A DNA stretch of 64,000 nucleotides from Gadus chalcogrammus (taxonomy: Eukaryota > Chordata > Actinopteri > Gadiformes > Gadidae), in NCBI RefSeq assembly GCF_026213295.1, contig NC_079431.1, forward strand, positions 19,230,521 through 19,294,520, in the 5' to 3' direction. The notes beneath the pieces were generated by a model that was not told the origin of the DNA, searched no databases, and saw only the letters and a program-made list of their open reading frames with translations. Every line of letters begins with the position of its first letter. Position 1 is the first letter of the stretch. A program made the translations under genes and the position numbers. This document shows positions 36,970 to 49,549 of the stretch, in pieces.

Positions 36970-37578
36970 GACAACTCCCCCATCCCCCCCAAACCTTTCC
37001 AAAGGACTAAAACCTCTTTCTACAGCTGTAAACATGCAAACACTCAACAGTAGACTGAACTAAAAACATAAAAAAATACTGCACTCTCCTGGCCTCATGG
37101 GCATACTGCAGTAGTAATGAACGCAATCAATTTGATAGTTTCTAATTACAGTGGGTGTGTAGGTGTATTCTGTGTTACAAAATAAGAAAGGAAGAAGGTC
37201 AGTTAGTTTAATCTAAAATGGGCAACTTTTTGTATACCACGCTACCAGAGTACCTCATATGGAAATTGTTGAAACATATCATAACATGGAGGGAGAATGA
37301 CACTGAGGATTTGCTGAACATATGCAAATGCTTCTATTTTTTTCAATAGAGATTATCCAATGCATCTATTATTTATAGTACTATCGTTATATATCAATTC
37401 ACTAATTTATTATTCAATTATATCGGGCACTGATGACAAAAAAGAGTGAACAGCCTTTTATTTTACTTATTTAGCATTTTCTTGATTTTTTTCCAAACCT
37501 AAGATAGCCCTTGTTTGTTTTTATATTACAAGTTGTAAAAATGTAACGAGTTCCATAAACGATACATGTATTGTTGTC

Positions 37579-37584
37579 AATAAA
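37579..37584 (+). terminator. slc10a2: polyadenylation signal of slc10a2 (copy A)
   Basis: AATAAA in GTCAATAAACC about 610 bp after the stop codon. Confidence 0.5.
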
Positions 37585-37734
37585 CCATGAACATTAAGTA
37601 ATGTCTTTATTCAATATTGGCAAACAATTCCTTGGCCTAACTCTGTGAAACATTTGAGCAGCTCATTAGCCAATATACCGTCACAAATAAGCAAGTTGTG
37701 CATTAACAAACGTCAGTTTAACCCACATATCCTT

Positions 37735-40700
37735 TTCATACTGATGATTGAATGACAAGTGTGCAAAAAAACTTTTGCCATTTTGGACACATTTGAACTG
37801 TCTCAACATGTGAAAGAGGCTACTCATTGTAAGGGGCACACTCTAGACCTGGTTATCACAAAGGGCCTCAATGTTTCTGATCTCTCTGTGACTTATCCTT
37901 CCTTGTCTGACCACGTTTGTGTTTTCTTTAACATATCTTTTATTCCCGACATACAGACAAAATCAAACACTGTCAAAAAACGGTATATCAATGAAGATTC
38001 TAATGTACTTTTAAAAAGGCCATCTCCTTGCTACCACCTCTAACCCATGTTCTGCTGATGATCTTGTAGAAAACTTTAATTTGAAAATTTTGAAAGTCAT
38101 AGATGTCATTGCACCTTATAAGGTTAAAACGATTTCTGGAAAGCAAAAGGCCCCCTGTTGAAAAGCTGCTTCTGTAACAGCACAGAAAAAGGAATGCAGG
38201 AAGGTTGAACGCATCTGGCGTAAAACAAAACTTCATATTCACCATGATATCTATAAAGAGAGCCTCCGTGACTACAATTTAGACTTAAAAATGCTAGAGA
38301 ATTTTTTTTCCTCCAATATCATTAAAACCAACACTAATACTGCAAAAACCCTTTTTGCAACTGTTGACAGACTGACCAACCCCCCACAGAAATTCCACCT
38401 GATCTCCATTCCACGCGAAATGCAATGAGTTGCAGCTTTTTATATTGATAAAATTGAAGGTATCAGACGCGCGATCAATATCTCCACGTCAAAAAAAATG
38501 TGGACTACCACCCTGTTCAGGCAAAATTACGTGGCAAGGATGGCATGCTTTAATGTTATAGACTCTCAAAGCTTGTGGAAACTGTGACACAACTAAAGCC
38601 ATCCACCTGTTGCCTTGATACTATACCTACCAACCTCTTTAAGAATGTTTTCGACTGCCTAGCAGTAGACATATTGCAGATAGTTAAAAGCTCTCTCCAG
38701 TCAGGCAATTTCCCAAAAGCTTTGAAAACTGTAGTTATTAAACCCCTTTTAAAAAGCGGAGCCTAGATGCCTCTATTATTAACAACTACAGACCAATATC
38801 AAATCTACCCTTCATAAGTAAAATCATTGAGAAAGTTGTCCTCCAGCAACTAAATCACTTCCTGGCATCAACTGGTTGCTATGACACCTTCCAATCAGGA
38901 TTTCGACCCCTGCACAGCACTGAGACCGCCCTTATTAAAGTTGTAAACGACATCCGTCTTAACACAGATTCTGGCAAAACCTCAATACTAATGCTACTTG
39001 ACCTCAGTGCTGCATTCGACACTGTAGACCATACATTACTTCTGGAAAGGTTAGAAAACTGGGTGGGGCTTTCAAGCACCATCTTAAATGGTTCAGGTCC
39101 TACCTACAAAATAGGAACTAATTTGTTTCCATTGGCGACTTTGTATCAGAATCAACCAACGTGACATGTTGAGTCCCACAAGGTTCGATCTTAGGACCCT
39201 CTTTATTCAACATCTACATGATCCCACTAGGGCAAATCATGCAAAATAACAATATTGACCATCATTGCTATGCTGATGACACGCATATCTATGTATCGCT
39301 ATCACCAACTGACTATCGGCCCATAGATCTGCTGTGCCAGTGCATTGAGCAAGTCAAAGACTGGATGTGCAGAAATGTCCTTCAACTAAATGAGGACAAA
39401 ACTGAGATAATTGTATCACTAAAACGGAAAGGCTTAAAGTAACCAAACACCTTCACTCTCTGTCCCTGAAAACCTCAATCAAAGCCAGAAATCTAGGGGT
39501 TATCATGGATTCATATTTACATTTTGACAGTCACATCAATCAGTTACAAAATCGGCATATTATCACCTTAAAAATGTAGCAAGACTTAGAGGCCTCATGT
39601 CCACCGAAGACTTACAAAAACTTGTACATGCCTTTATCACTAGTAAGCTTGATGACTGCAATGGTCTCCTTACAGGTGTCCAAAAACAAACTCTGAGGAA
39701 GCTTCAACTTGTTCAGAATGCTGCTGCTAGCGTTCTAACAAAGACCAACAAATTTGAACATATTACACAAATTCTTAAATCGTTACATTGGCCTCCTGTA
39801 GGTCAGATAATTGATTTTAAAATCATGTTACAATGCTAACCTATAAATCCCTACATGGTTTTGGGCCAAAATATTTAACTGATGATTCCACTACATAAGC
39901 CTTCTAGAACACTAAGATCTTCTGAGACCAATCTGTTAATTATCCCCAGAGTAAAAACGAACCATGGGAAAGGATGATTTATTTACCATGCAACAAATAG
40001 CTGGAACAAACTCCCTGACTTGCCCCAACTCTGACCACTTTTAAAACAAAACTGAAAACTTTTATATTTGCTTTAGCTTTTTGCTAAATCTTAAATACTT
40101 TGCCTTTATTTTACATAAAAATGCCTTTTTAACTTTCCCTTTATTTTCTATTTTTACCAGAAAAATACATGATCTGATACCAGAGAGAAACGATAAGGGT
40201 TTGAGACCAATAATCACTGAATATATGAAGAATTGTGTTTAACTCTTTTGAGAAGAGGTGTATAAGGGTTAGAGTCCTGAGTTTGTATTTGCATCAGGGT
40301 TAGAGTCCTGAGTTTGTATTTGTGTAAGGGTTAGAGTCCTGAGTTTGTATTTGTATAAGGGTTAGAGTCCTGAGTTTGTTTGTATAAGGGTTAGAGTCCT
40401 GAGTTTGTATTTGTATAAGGGTTAGAGTCCTGAGTTTGTATTTGTGTAAGGGTTAGAGTCCTGAGTTTGTATTTGTATAAGGGTTAGAGTCCTGAGTTTG
40501 TTTGTATAAGGGTTAGAGTCCTGAGTTTGTATTTGTATAAGGGTTAGAGTCCTGAGTTTGTGTGTGGTGGAATTCTGAGACCGAGCTCCGTGGGAGACGT
40601 TTCCAAGTTCTGTCTGGGTTAGAGTCCTATAATCTGGATTGGAGTTCCAGAGAAAGGACCAAGTTCCTTTAGGTCGGGTTGTAGTCCCGACTTGGGTTCC

Positions 40701-40960
40701 AGAGAGACTGTTGATCAGATCTTAAATACATTGCACTTTCAATTTTACTTACTAAAAAGCCTTTTTAACTTTCAATTACATTTTCTCTTAAATACATTGC
40801 ACTTTATATTTTACTCATTTCTTTGCATATGTTTTCTTTTACTTATCTATTATTTTATTTTATTGTATGACAATGTTTATATGTGAAGCACTTTGAGTCT
40901 GCCTTGTTTATGAAAAGTGCTATATAAATAAAGTTGCCGTGCCTTGCCTTGCCTTGCCTT
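37735..40960 (+). mobile_element. L2-type LINE (CR1 clade), 5'-truncated, copy A
   Basis: Starts within the endonuclease domain (LDTFELSQHVKEATHCKGHT, LDLVITKGLNVSDL) and runs through reverse transcriptase pieces (FRPLHSTETALIKVVNDI, HHCYADDTHIYV, QLNEDKTEII) to the L2-type end TATATAAATAAAG plus (CCTTG)n. Many frameshifts and stops break the frame here, more than in the second copy. No target duplication was determined because the 5' end is truncated. Confidence 0.9.
40261..40565 (+). repeat. 10-copy ~31-bp minisatellite in the L2 3' region, copy A
   Basis: The core GGGTTAGAGTCCTGAGTTTG is repeated ten times, with ATTTGTATAA, ATTTGTGTAA or a shorter TTGTATAA between. The last eight units form two identical four-unit blocks. 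The L2 motif GCCTTTTTAACTTTC occurs on both sides of the region (about 40122 and 40758). Confidence 0.95.
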
Positions 40961-40981
40961 TAACACGTGGGTTATTGGATC

Positions 40982-41212
40982 ACATGAGTTATAACCATAC
41001 ATTCTGGCTTGTAAAATAATATGACACATGCTGCTGTTGATTTGCTTTTGTCGTGTTTGATTGGGTTTTATAGATGGGATGATGTACTACATAATTCACA
41101 GGGGGGCAAACTGACTTTGGGCTATACTTGTAATTAATACAATTGACAGGATATGTGGGATTATTACATTGTTTTATGGCTAGTGGCTACTGTGTACTGT
41201 GCAGCAAGAATA
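40982..41212. other. intergenic after the duplicated block
   Basis: Sequence not present in the second copy within this window. No gene seen. Confidence 0.4.
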
Positions 41213-42122
41213 TAAGTATCCTAACATGGAAACAGAATCATCTGCCTAGCCCCGACCAACTCCTTATTAGCATGTATCTGAAGGAATTCCCTGTCGCATG
41301 TCTCCCCCTGTCCCCTTTATGCTCTTACATGCTCTGTGAATCATCTGACCTGGAATAATCGATGTTAAACCAGTCAGTTTGCTATGCTGATGGGAAAAAT
41401 GAATGAAGATTCATTATTGTTGACATGTTTGTGGGCTTATTTATCCTATCGAAAAGGTTGCAATTTAGAAAGAAAGAATTGAAGAAAGAAAAGAAAGACG
41501 AGAGACGTACAACCAGAAAAATAAAGAAAGGAAAACAAAAATAAAGGGAAATTATGTACCGTCTCTAGGTAAAACGTACTTCAAGAGAACCTACCTGTCC
41601 GCCAAGTGCCTCGTGGCACATAGGGCCTTAAGTGTGGAGTGCAGAGAACACTTTCTACATTTAATTATATATTATGTATTATGTCCGCGTGGTCCTTTCA
41701 CATGTTCTCAGGTCGCAGCAGCAAACAAGTTGAGGCTGCGGCTGTTGTCGCTATAAGTCATAACACCTCTTTTTACATTACAGTTATGGTTGTAATCTTT
41801 AATTTCATTTAGCGACATCATTTCCCTTCAGGCCTGATTTATTTTCATGAAAACCTTCATTGTGTCCAAACTGGTTGTAACAGCTTAGTAACCTGAAGTA
41901 ACAAATATATTTTCTGCAATGATAATAGTAGGCTACATGTGTTTTAACACGATAAGCTATTTATCGAATTGCAGGAAATTCAACAGGATTCAGAATCTAA
42001 GAGCATGTAAGAGCATAAAGGGGACAGGGGGAGACATGCGACAGGGAATTCCTTCAGATACATGCTAATAAGGAGTTGGTCGGGACTAGGCAGATGATTC
42101 TGTTTCCATGTTAGGATACTTA
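41213..42122. repeat. 123-bp inverted repeat with 664-bp spacer
   Basis: 41213-41335 and 42000-42122 are reverse complements with a single mismatch that I can find (GCCCC against GTCCC). The spacer is AT-rich without a recognisable frame. It could be a MITE or foldback element. I found no clear target duplication. Confidence 0.85.
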
Positions 42123-43227
42123 AACTTTTTTTTGTAATTATGAGTTGACTGATGTTGTGTCATGTATTCGGTTGCCAAGCCCTTCCTTCTTTCCTTCCTT
42201 CCTTAAACATGGACAATCGAGGCTGTGGTTGTTGTCGCTATATAAGTCATAACACCTCTTTTTATAGGTAAATATGAGATGACTGATGAAATGTAACGTG
42301 TGCTGTAGTCAAGCCATACCTCTTTACCTTCATCCTTTCCTTCCTTCCTTCCTTCCTTAGACCTTAGCCCACACTGGCTCCTCCTCTGAGAGACGATCAG
42401 AAAAACGGAATTCAGAAAGCAGCAACTACCACCAGATCAGTTGGTTAGTGGATTTGTACCGCTTTCTTCCTCACTACCTCTTCTATGGCTTGACGTCAAT
42501 ACATCAGGATTACATGTAGCCATATGTGGGACGTTTCTACGGTAGGCCTAATATATATTATTATCTCTAAAGAGGGGTAGTGGTTTATTCACAAAGTTTC
42601 TCACGCATCTCTTCATAGCTTCGAGCAACTCGTCAATAACTTTCGCGTTCAACCAAATGTTCACCAGTGTTCACGTAAGCTTATCAATATAAACTATTTA
42701 CTAAATTCGGTCAAACGTTTTCGTCATAGTTTTGAACATTACAGTGGATAACGGAGCACACTCTTCTGAAGCGGCTCACATCCTAATAGAGATAGGGTTG
42801 GGCTGAGACAGGTTCTGGGATTGTAGCGTTATTTCCGGTTTACCGTAACGTCATTTCCTTCTCTTACTTGAGTTATGAGTTATTTACTCGAGTGAACCAT
42901 CTACTGAGAGAGAAGAATGCATCAACGTGTTAATAATAACAATAGCAACGACAATGACAATATGTACGGAGTTTTACGAAAATTTTAAGAAAGCAATGTC
43001 CAAAACATGGAGCGAATGTGGCTGTATCAGAAGTACCGCCCTCTCTCTAGCTCCCATAACCATGTATCTGAATGTCCCGTGTGCTCTCTTTCCAATAACG
43101 CTAATTTGAAGCATCCCTTTCCGGGCGTTCCGTCTTGAGACGCGAACGCCTGGGAACCAGGTTAAGTAGGACCTATACACTCGATACACACGATCAAATT
43201 GATTTCATATATGAAGAGAAAATTCAG
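42123..43227. other. intergenic, diverged direct repeats and CCTT tracts
   Basis: GTTGTCGCTATATAAGTCAT with CACCTCTTTTT at about 42231-42265 repeats 41740-41775. CCTTCCTTCC tracts lie at 42180-42205 and 42335-42357. No gene seen. Confidence 0.4.
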
Positions 43228-43540
43228 ATTCAGAAGACTTTATTTGCCATGACATTTAAACATGTTTGGAATTTGTTTTGGTACAGTGGAGTTTACAACA
43301 GGACAGACAAGACAGGACAAGACAGTGCAAAACCAACATAAATAGTGCAAAATGAGTGAGTAAATAAATAATATAATAAATATAGACTGCCAAATTGCAG
43401 AGAGCTCACATGATTGGGTTCAACAGACCATTAGATCACTGAGTGGGGAGACTGGTCAGGGGGGGGGGGGGGCAGTGCATTTAGGAGTCGGATGGCCGTG
43501 GGGAAGAAGCTGTGCGATGTGCGAATGTCTAGTTTTTGAG
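43228..43540. mobile_element. retroelement-like fragment
   Basis: AGACTTTATTTGCCATGACA and GGATGGCCGTGGGGAAGAAG are motifs common to fish non-LTR retroelement 3' regions. A G run (43459-43472) interrupts it. No open frame. Confidence 0.4.
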
Positions 43541-43784
43541 TCTTTAGTTGTATAGCATCGGTTTTTTTGGTCACTTTAAAACACCATTATGCACTTCTAA
43601 TTTTTTTCTCGGTGCCAGAAAATAATTAGGCAATAGCCTTAACAAAACACGTTTTGCATTTCCCCCCCTTTTATGTATATATTTTTCCCTTCTTAAATGT
43701 CAATACAAAGTGTGTTTGAAAAATGCTTAATCGCAGTTAAGAGTTTGAGGGTTTCTTTTGATCCAAGGTCCAGAAGTGTTTACT

Positions 43785-43914
43785 TATGTTACCACTTGAT
43801 AAGTTGCAGGGGTCGTCAGTTGGTTGTTATGGTGAAGTGTAGATTCACCTATGTCACCACTTGATAAGATGCAGGGGTTGTCACGTGGTTGTCATGATGA
43901 AGTGTAGATCAATT
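43785..43914 (+). repeat. two tandem ~66-bp units
   Basis: ACCACTTGATAAGTTGCAGG and ACCACTTGATAAGATGCAGG start equivalent positions, and each unit ends GAAGTGTAGAT. Confidence 0.8.
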
Positions 43915-44272
43915 CCAGTCAAGCCACAGTGTAGACAATGAGCCTCTCTGATAACTGTCAAGACAGGGATTTTGCTTTCTTTCTTTCTAAAGAGAAACCT
44001 TGTTTAGTTTTGTGGTAACCTTGAGGTAGGCCTACACCTCTTTTAATGTTTACTTTTAAAATGTGCAATCATGAACATGCTACAAGTAAAAGTAAAGTTA
44101 CGATATGTTTCCTTATTATTCTTATTTGTCCACAGTCAATAGAATATGTTCAGAATATGCACCATGTTAAGTGGCATGAAAGGTAACAATTTGTATAGTC
44201 AAATCATTTCAATGATGAAATATTTGCATGAGGTAAATGTTAAACAGGTCGTTTAATATAGTTAGAGTTAAG

Positions 44273-44760
44273 TGTTGGGGGTAACGCATTACAAAGTAAC
44301 GCGTTACAGTAACGACCTTACTGTTTTGGGTAACGAAGTAAAGTAACGCATTGCATTTAAAATATCGGTAACTACTACACTACTTTACCAGACTATAGTA
44401 ACGCGCTTTCCTGCGTTACCCAAGCCGTGTTTGCCTGCCTGTAAAGTTCTGATCTGTTTCAGGTGCGTGCATGCGTGTGGCTGCAGCGTCTGTCTGTGTG
44501 TTATACCGTGTTATACCGACATGGAATCGAAGCTCAAAATATTTTTCGAGTCCTCCCCGGATCATGTGTCCACCACCGCAGACATTTGGTCCTCCAACAA
44601 CAAAAGTTACTTAGGAATGACCGTTCACTGGATAGACAGCCTTTAAAACTTGAGAAGGCTGCTATTGCCTGCAAGAGGGTGAGAGATAGACACACTTACG
44701 AGCTTGCGAAATAGATCAGGTTCATTCAGCCTTTGGACCACATAAAGTAACAGCATGTGT
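44273..44760 (+). mobile_element. hAT element fragment with transposase piece
   Basis: Begins TGTTGGGGGTAACGCATTAC with several GTAACGCGTTAC-type motifs, the end of a common fish hAT family. Codons from about 44521 read ...FFESSPDHVSTTADIWSSNN, then YLGMTVHWID and, after a frame change, KLEKAAIACKRVRDRHTYEL, matching the catalytic region of hAT transposases. The rest of the element is missing. Confidence 0.65.
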
Positions 44761-44889
44761 CGCCGCCGCTTAAGTGCATTTCTGTTTTAATTGTATGGGA
44801 TAAAGTGACCTTTTTATATGTTTCCTTGACCACTTCATTTTTGTTCTCATGTTCTCAAAGCCTGTGTTTTGAAACTTGTGTGTTGCTAC

Positions 44890-46139
44890 TAGTGGTGAAA
44901 CGGATCAGTGTGTCCACGGTTCGGTTCAGATAACCGTTTTGGGCCTCGGTTTCGGATACGGTTCGGATTAGGATCATGTCCGTGATAGTAAAAAGGCAGA
45001 CTTTTTTTTGACGGTTGGGGGAGAAACACAAAAATGAATGAGACCCACAGGCTATTTGCAATGTGTTAATTGACTGCAATCAGACAACTTGCAAGGCTTT
45101 TTTGTGCAATAAATGTTCCCCTAAATGCATTTGAAAACATGGTGCATTGAGTGTAACATATAAGGGATAACGGCCGACGAGGCTTAGGCCCCGTTCACAC
45201 GAAGCCGATTTCATGGCGAAACCGCAAAGGTCTTGTACGGTTCGGCCTTCCGTACGCACGAAGCCGGCGAATCCGCTGACCGAAACCGCAAACTTCTGAA
45301 ACCACCCTCGGAGGTGGTTTCAAATCTACCCGGTTTCCTTTTGGATCCGTGTGTACGCCTGAAACCGCAAACCATGACGTCATCGCCCCACCCCTCGACC
45401 ACCTAGCCAATGGCTCTTAAGCCCGCGGAGTCTCAGAAATCACATGCGAGCATGCGCATAAGGGCAGCCTTATGCGCATGCTCGCCTCTTCTTCTTATTT
45501 CATTTTTCTGGTTTTCTGTACCAGAAACAGCGCCCCTTATGGGCCTGGAATGTGCACTACAGCGTTTCTACAGATCTACCCGGTTTCGCTTGGCTTCGTC
45601 TTTACGGAGATACTCCGAAACCGGATAGATCGAAACCGTAACGGTTTCGCCCGTTTCGGCTTCGTGTGAACGGGGCCTTAGAACTCTGGCGACGAGCGCA
45701 GCATGAAGCCAGAGTTGCCTCTACCTGTCCATTATTTCCATCGAACCGGTCGACCTCGAATGCCGTTATCCCGCTTATCACCCATTTGTATTTATCTCCC
45801 GTATATTTAGAATATAATTGTATCAATTACTTTCTTTAAATTTAGGAATCGTGCGCTTGAACTTCGGACCGCTTAAAGTTTAAAGCCCAGTTTGTTTTGA
45901 ACGCTGACAGGCTGAAGGGAGGGGCGGGAAAAGTCTCATTGGCTCGGGCAGCACTGGAGAGAATGCATTCCGCTGGGTCCTAAACACCCTTTTGTATTGG
46001 ACGTAGGCTACAGTAGGCAAAATACGCTACATAAGGCAATGCCTTCATGAAACCGAAATCCGCGGATCTCCAGAATGCTCCGAACTGTGGTAAACGAACC
46101 GAACGGATTCGGATACAATTCGAATCCGCTGCAGGCCTA
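44890..46139 (+). mobile_element. hAT-type MITE, copy 2, with 8-bp target duplication
   Basis: Ends TAGTGGTGAAACGGATC and TTCGAATCCGCTGCAGGCCTA are imperfect inverted repeats. GTTGCTAC is duplicated at 44882-44889 and 46140-46147. It is the reverse-complement relative of 10567-14365. It lacks that copy's hAT insertion but has gained a Harbinger-like element and a ~160-bp segment near 45700-45870. Confidence 0.88.
45187..45677. mobile_element. PIF/Harbinger-like MITE with TTA duplication
   Basis: GGCCCCGTTCACACGAAGCC at the left end is the exact complement of the right end GGCTTCGTGTGAACGGGGCC. TTA is duplicated at 45184-45186 and 45678-45680. The empty site (GGCTTAGAAC) is preserved in the first MITE copy near 10855 on the opposite strand. 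491 bp, non-coding, with an internal symmetric CGAAACCG-rich structure. Confidence 0.92.
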
Positions 46140-46147
46140 GTTGCTAC

Positions 46148-46403
46148 TAGGGCTGGCCCGAATTATTCGAATATTCGAATACTCGTTCGGAAAATTAGTA
46201 TTCGAAGCTTAAATCAGTATTCGGAGCTTCGTTTTTTTTTTTCACGTACGTTCCAGGATGAATTGAAAAGCTCCCGTAAGGGCTGAGATGGCAGAGGACA
46301 GCTGATTTGGAACGGAACAACAGCTGTTCGCTTTCACGGGGAAAACTAAAGAACTTCAACCTACTTAGGCCTACTAATTAACATTCAAAAGCTATCAAAT
46401 TAA
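46148..46403 (+). mobile_element. hAT-like element fragment, AGGGCTGGCCCGAAT end
   Basis: Starts in AGGGCTGGCCCGAATTATTC next to the previous MITE's target duplication. It shares its interior with 17690-18297 and is cut off at 46403, where another repeat begins (GGCTGTGTTCACATCTAGCG, Harbinger-like start). Confidence 0.55.
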
Positions 46404-47183
46404 GGCTGTGTTCACATCTAGCGTTTTTTTATAGGGAAAAGTTGAGCCGACCGTTTAAACAAAAAAAAAAGCTGGCAGAGTTTTTTGTCCTAAAAGTGCA
46501 GAGAGCGTTTTTTCTATCGCCTAGCAACGAACCCATTCTAGACCCGACGTTACTCACCTACAGGGGCGGACTGGCCATCGGAGGTTCGGGAGATTTCCCG
46601 AACGGCCCGGACGATTTCAGGCCGGAGCCGGCCGGCCCGTAATTATTTTTAGATTTATATTTTATTTATTTTTTTGTAAACGATGTAAAAAAAATGAAAA
46701 AGTTAAGTAAGCCCTGATTTGGGGTGGCCTGCTGCCGGATATTTACTTACAGCACGAAACGGAGCTCTTGCCTGACGGTGAAACGGGGCCGATGTATTAC
46801 TGTCAATTTAGAGGGGGGAGCACCCCACAGTGTATGGGGGCAAAGCGAGCGGCCGAAGCGAGCGGCGAAGGTGCACTAGCGAGCATGTTTGGCAATATAA
46901 TAATGACCTTAAACTAATTATGGAAGTACCAGAGACGTCGGAGAACAATTCATAATATTGTAATGCCCACGGAAGAGGCAGTGAATGAAGTATTGATTAG
47001 AGAGCGATTTATTAGATACCACCGCTAATAAACCATTGGAACACTTCAACACCGGTAACCACAGCAACGCACAACAAACCCCGGCCCGCCCCCATCTCCC
47101 AAACCCTGTGTATGTGTATGACAATTTTTTCCACTAAAATAATTGTATCTTGCACTATTTAGATCATTTTCAGCCTTGATTTA
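46404..47183. other. repeat-rich sequence up to the gap
   Basis: It contains the Harbinger-like end at 46404 and a CAGGGGCGGACTGGCCATCG stretch at 46561, which looks like a hAT end. No coding gene seen. Confidence 0.4.
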
Positions 47184-47283
47184 NNNNNNNNNNNNNNNNN
47201 NNNNNNNNNNNNNNNNNNNNNNNNNNNNNNNNNNNNNNNNNNNNNNNNNNNNNNNNNNNNNNNNNNNNNNNNNNNNNNNNNNN
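47184..47283. other. assembly gap of 100 N
   Basis: Exactly 100 unknown bases, a conventional placeholder length. The second copy of the duplicated block starts directly after it, inside a MITE. Confidence 0.99.
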
Positions 47284-47614
47284 TACAGACTTCAGTGGGG
47301 GTTTCATTCCGTCTGCGCACGGCACCTTCTCAACGGTAATCAATAATCTTCCTCCAGGGTGAAAATGGTAGGTCTTAGCTTGTTTCCCCTCAGCCATGCC
47401 AACGTTTAGGAGTGTGTAACTACTGTTGACGGCTTTCAACTGCTGTTAACAGCACATGCGCTACCGCACGTATATGTCCCGCGCAAATTTAATTTTATTA
47501 AAAAAAAAAAAAAAAAAAAAAACTTTTTTTTTTTTTTTCTTCACCCCTCGCGATCGACTTGGGATCTGTCGGCGATCTACTGGTAGACCGCGATCGACTG
47601 GTTGGGCACCCCTG
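47284..47614 (+). mobile_element. hAT MITE, 3' part only, copy B
   Basis: The right end GGGCACCCCTG is followed by CCCTATAC (47615-47622), the 8-bp target duplication also seen left of copy A. The 5' half is lost in the gap. It contains an A21/T17-type homopolymer pair at 47500-47539. Confidence 0.8.
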
Positions 47615-47691
47615 CCCTATACTGTCAGTTGCTACACTGAATTGATCCCGGCGCTGTTCAATGCAACCAATATACAATCTGCAGGACCTAA

Positions 47692-47997
<306 letters not shown>

Positions 47998-48556
47998 TGA
48001 ACGAATGAATGTGTGGATGGTTAGATAGACCTCTTCCTGATAAGTAAGTTAATAAGTGGATAAAAAAGGTATGCATTAGGATATGACCACCTTCCTTTAC
48101 CTTATTCAACACTAGTAGTTATGGTCAAGACCCCTTCCTTTGTCTCTCTCTCTCTCTCCCTCTCTCCCTCTCTTTCTCTCCGAGTAGATCTTCGTCATGT
48201 GGTCGTAGGCTGTAGCACGTTTGTCTCATTTCTCGTTATTATCTCTCTGAGTGTTTAAACCTCCCAACTTAACTCTGGGCTGTTCATCATTGCGCCCCCT
48301 GTTGATTAATCTGGAGCGCTCTCCTGTTTCAACTTGATATCACGCGTTAGAGCCCTAATGGAGGGAGCCAATCAATTATTCAACGCTGCTGGTTTATTCA
48401 TCACTTTGACCGCTGCTAAAATTGGGACTGTTGATTAATTATTTTTTCCATCTTTGCGAAATTGGGTGCAAGATAGTCTAGTGTTACGTAAAGAAATGAA
48501 CGCTCTGGGTTTTAACCCCTATGTCCGCACCTGGCATCCCTGAGCTGATGTCTAAG

Positions 48557-49216
48557 GGCCAATTTCCATCAAAAGCGGCACGGCAGCGGCACGGCAGCGG
48601 CACGGCAGCGAAGCGGCTGTGTTCCGTACTGCAGTCCCCACTGGAAGCGGTACGGACACCTGCTGGCTGATGCCTCAAGGCGTGCATAATTATAATAGGC
48701 CTATATGAATTATAAAAATAATTATGATTGGAATGACTCATACAATATTGTTCACCAGTTATAATCAACCCTTGCATCAATATCATAACCCATTAAATAC
48801 AGTATGATTTCTAGATGTCATGGCAACGTCGCGGTCAGCTTGCGACACTGGACTGGCGATTAGAGAATAGAAGAGGCATCGACGCAGACTTTAATTTCTT
48901 CTTTGCCACTGATTAGCTATTGATACCAAAGATAGACTGTATAATATTACAATGCCCTGTGAATAGGGGTCGATGTGAGCTCACGGATATTCATGAGCAA
49001 ATGCACACTGATTGGCTGTAGAAGTGTTCTGAGACACGGCTGCGAACCAGCAACTTACAAAAATAGAAGAGGCACGAATCGTAAACGAAGTCCCGGTTTG
49101 GGGACGTTGCTGTGCCGCGACCGTATCCAGTGGAATAGCCTACAGTGGTTTCTATTATTTTTGGCGACCGCTTTACTTCCGTGGCGCTTCCGTGCCGGTT
49201 CTGGTGGAAATTGGCC
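48557..49216. mobile_element. MITE with GGCCAATTTCCA ends, copy B
   Basis: Counterpart of 25451-26108. The left end GGCCAATTTCCATCAAAAGC is mirrored by GGTGGAAATTGGCC. Confidence 0.7.
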
Positions 49217-49549
49217 TTAACCCTTCTCTAAAAAGAAAGAAAGACAGACAGTTCCCTGCAAGTCACTTGGATAAGGTTTGATTGCAAAAATGACTGATCA
49301 GTAAATCAAATACTTTGTTTCATTTATTTTGTTCCACCAAATAATTGAAATATATACATAAAGTTTGGCCTTTAGATTACGGTAGTTATATACCCAAAAG
49401 GTGGCATGATTTATGTTCCACAATACACATATGACTGGCTTTAGTATGATGTTGTGAATCTCACCTTTTGAGAGAAATAAATATTTTGTTCAATAGTAAT
49501 TACGTAATTGCATTTCTATAATGCCTTTGAAGCCCCAAAGCACTTCACA

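Noticed and set aside
40261..40565. Regularly spaced repeats as a CRISPR array
   Set aside because: The units are contiguous tandem repeats without unique spacers, inside a LINE of a vertebrate genome.
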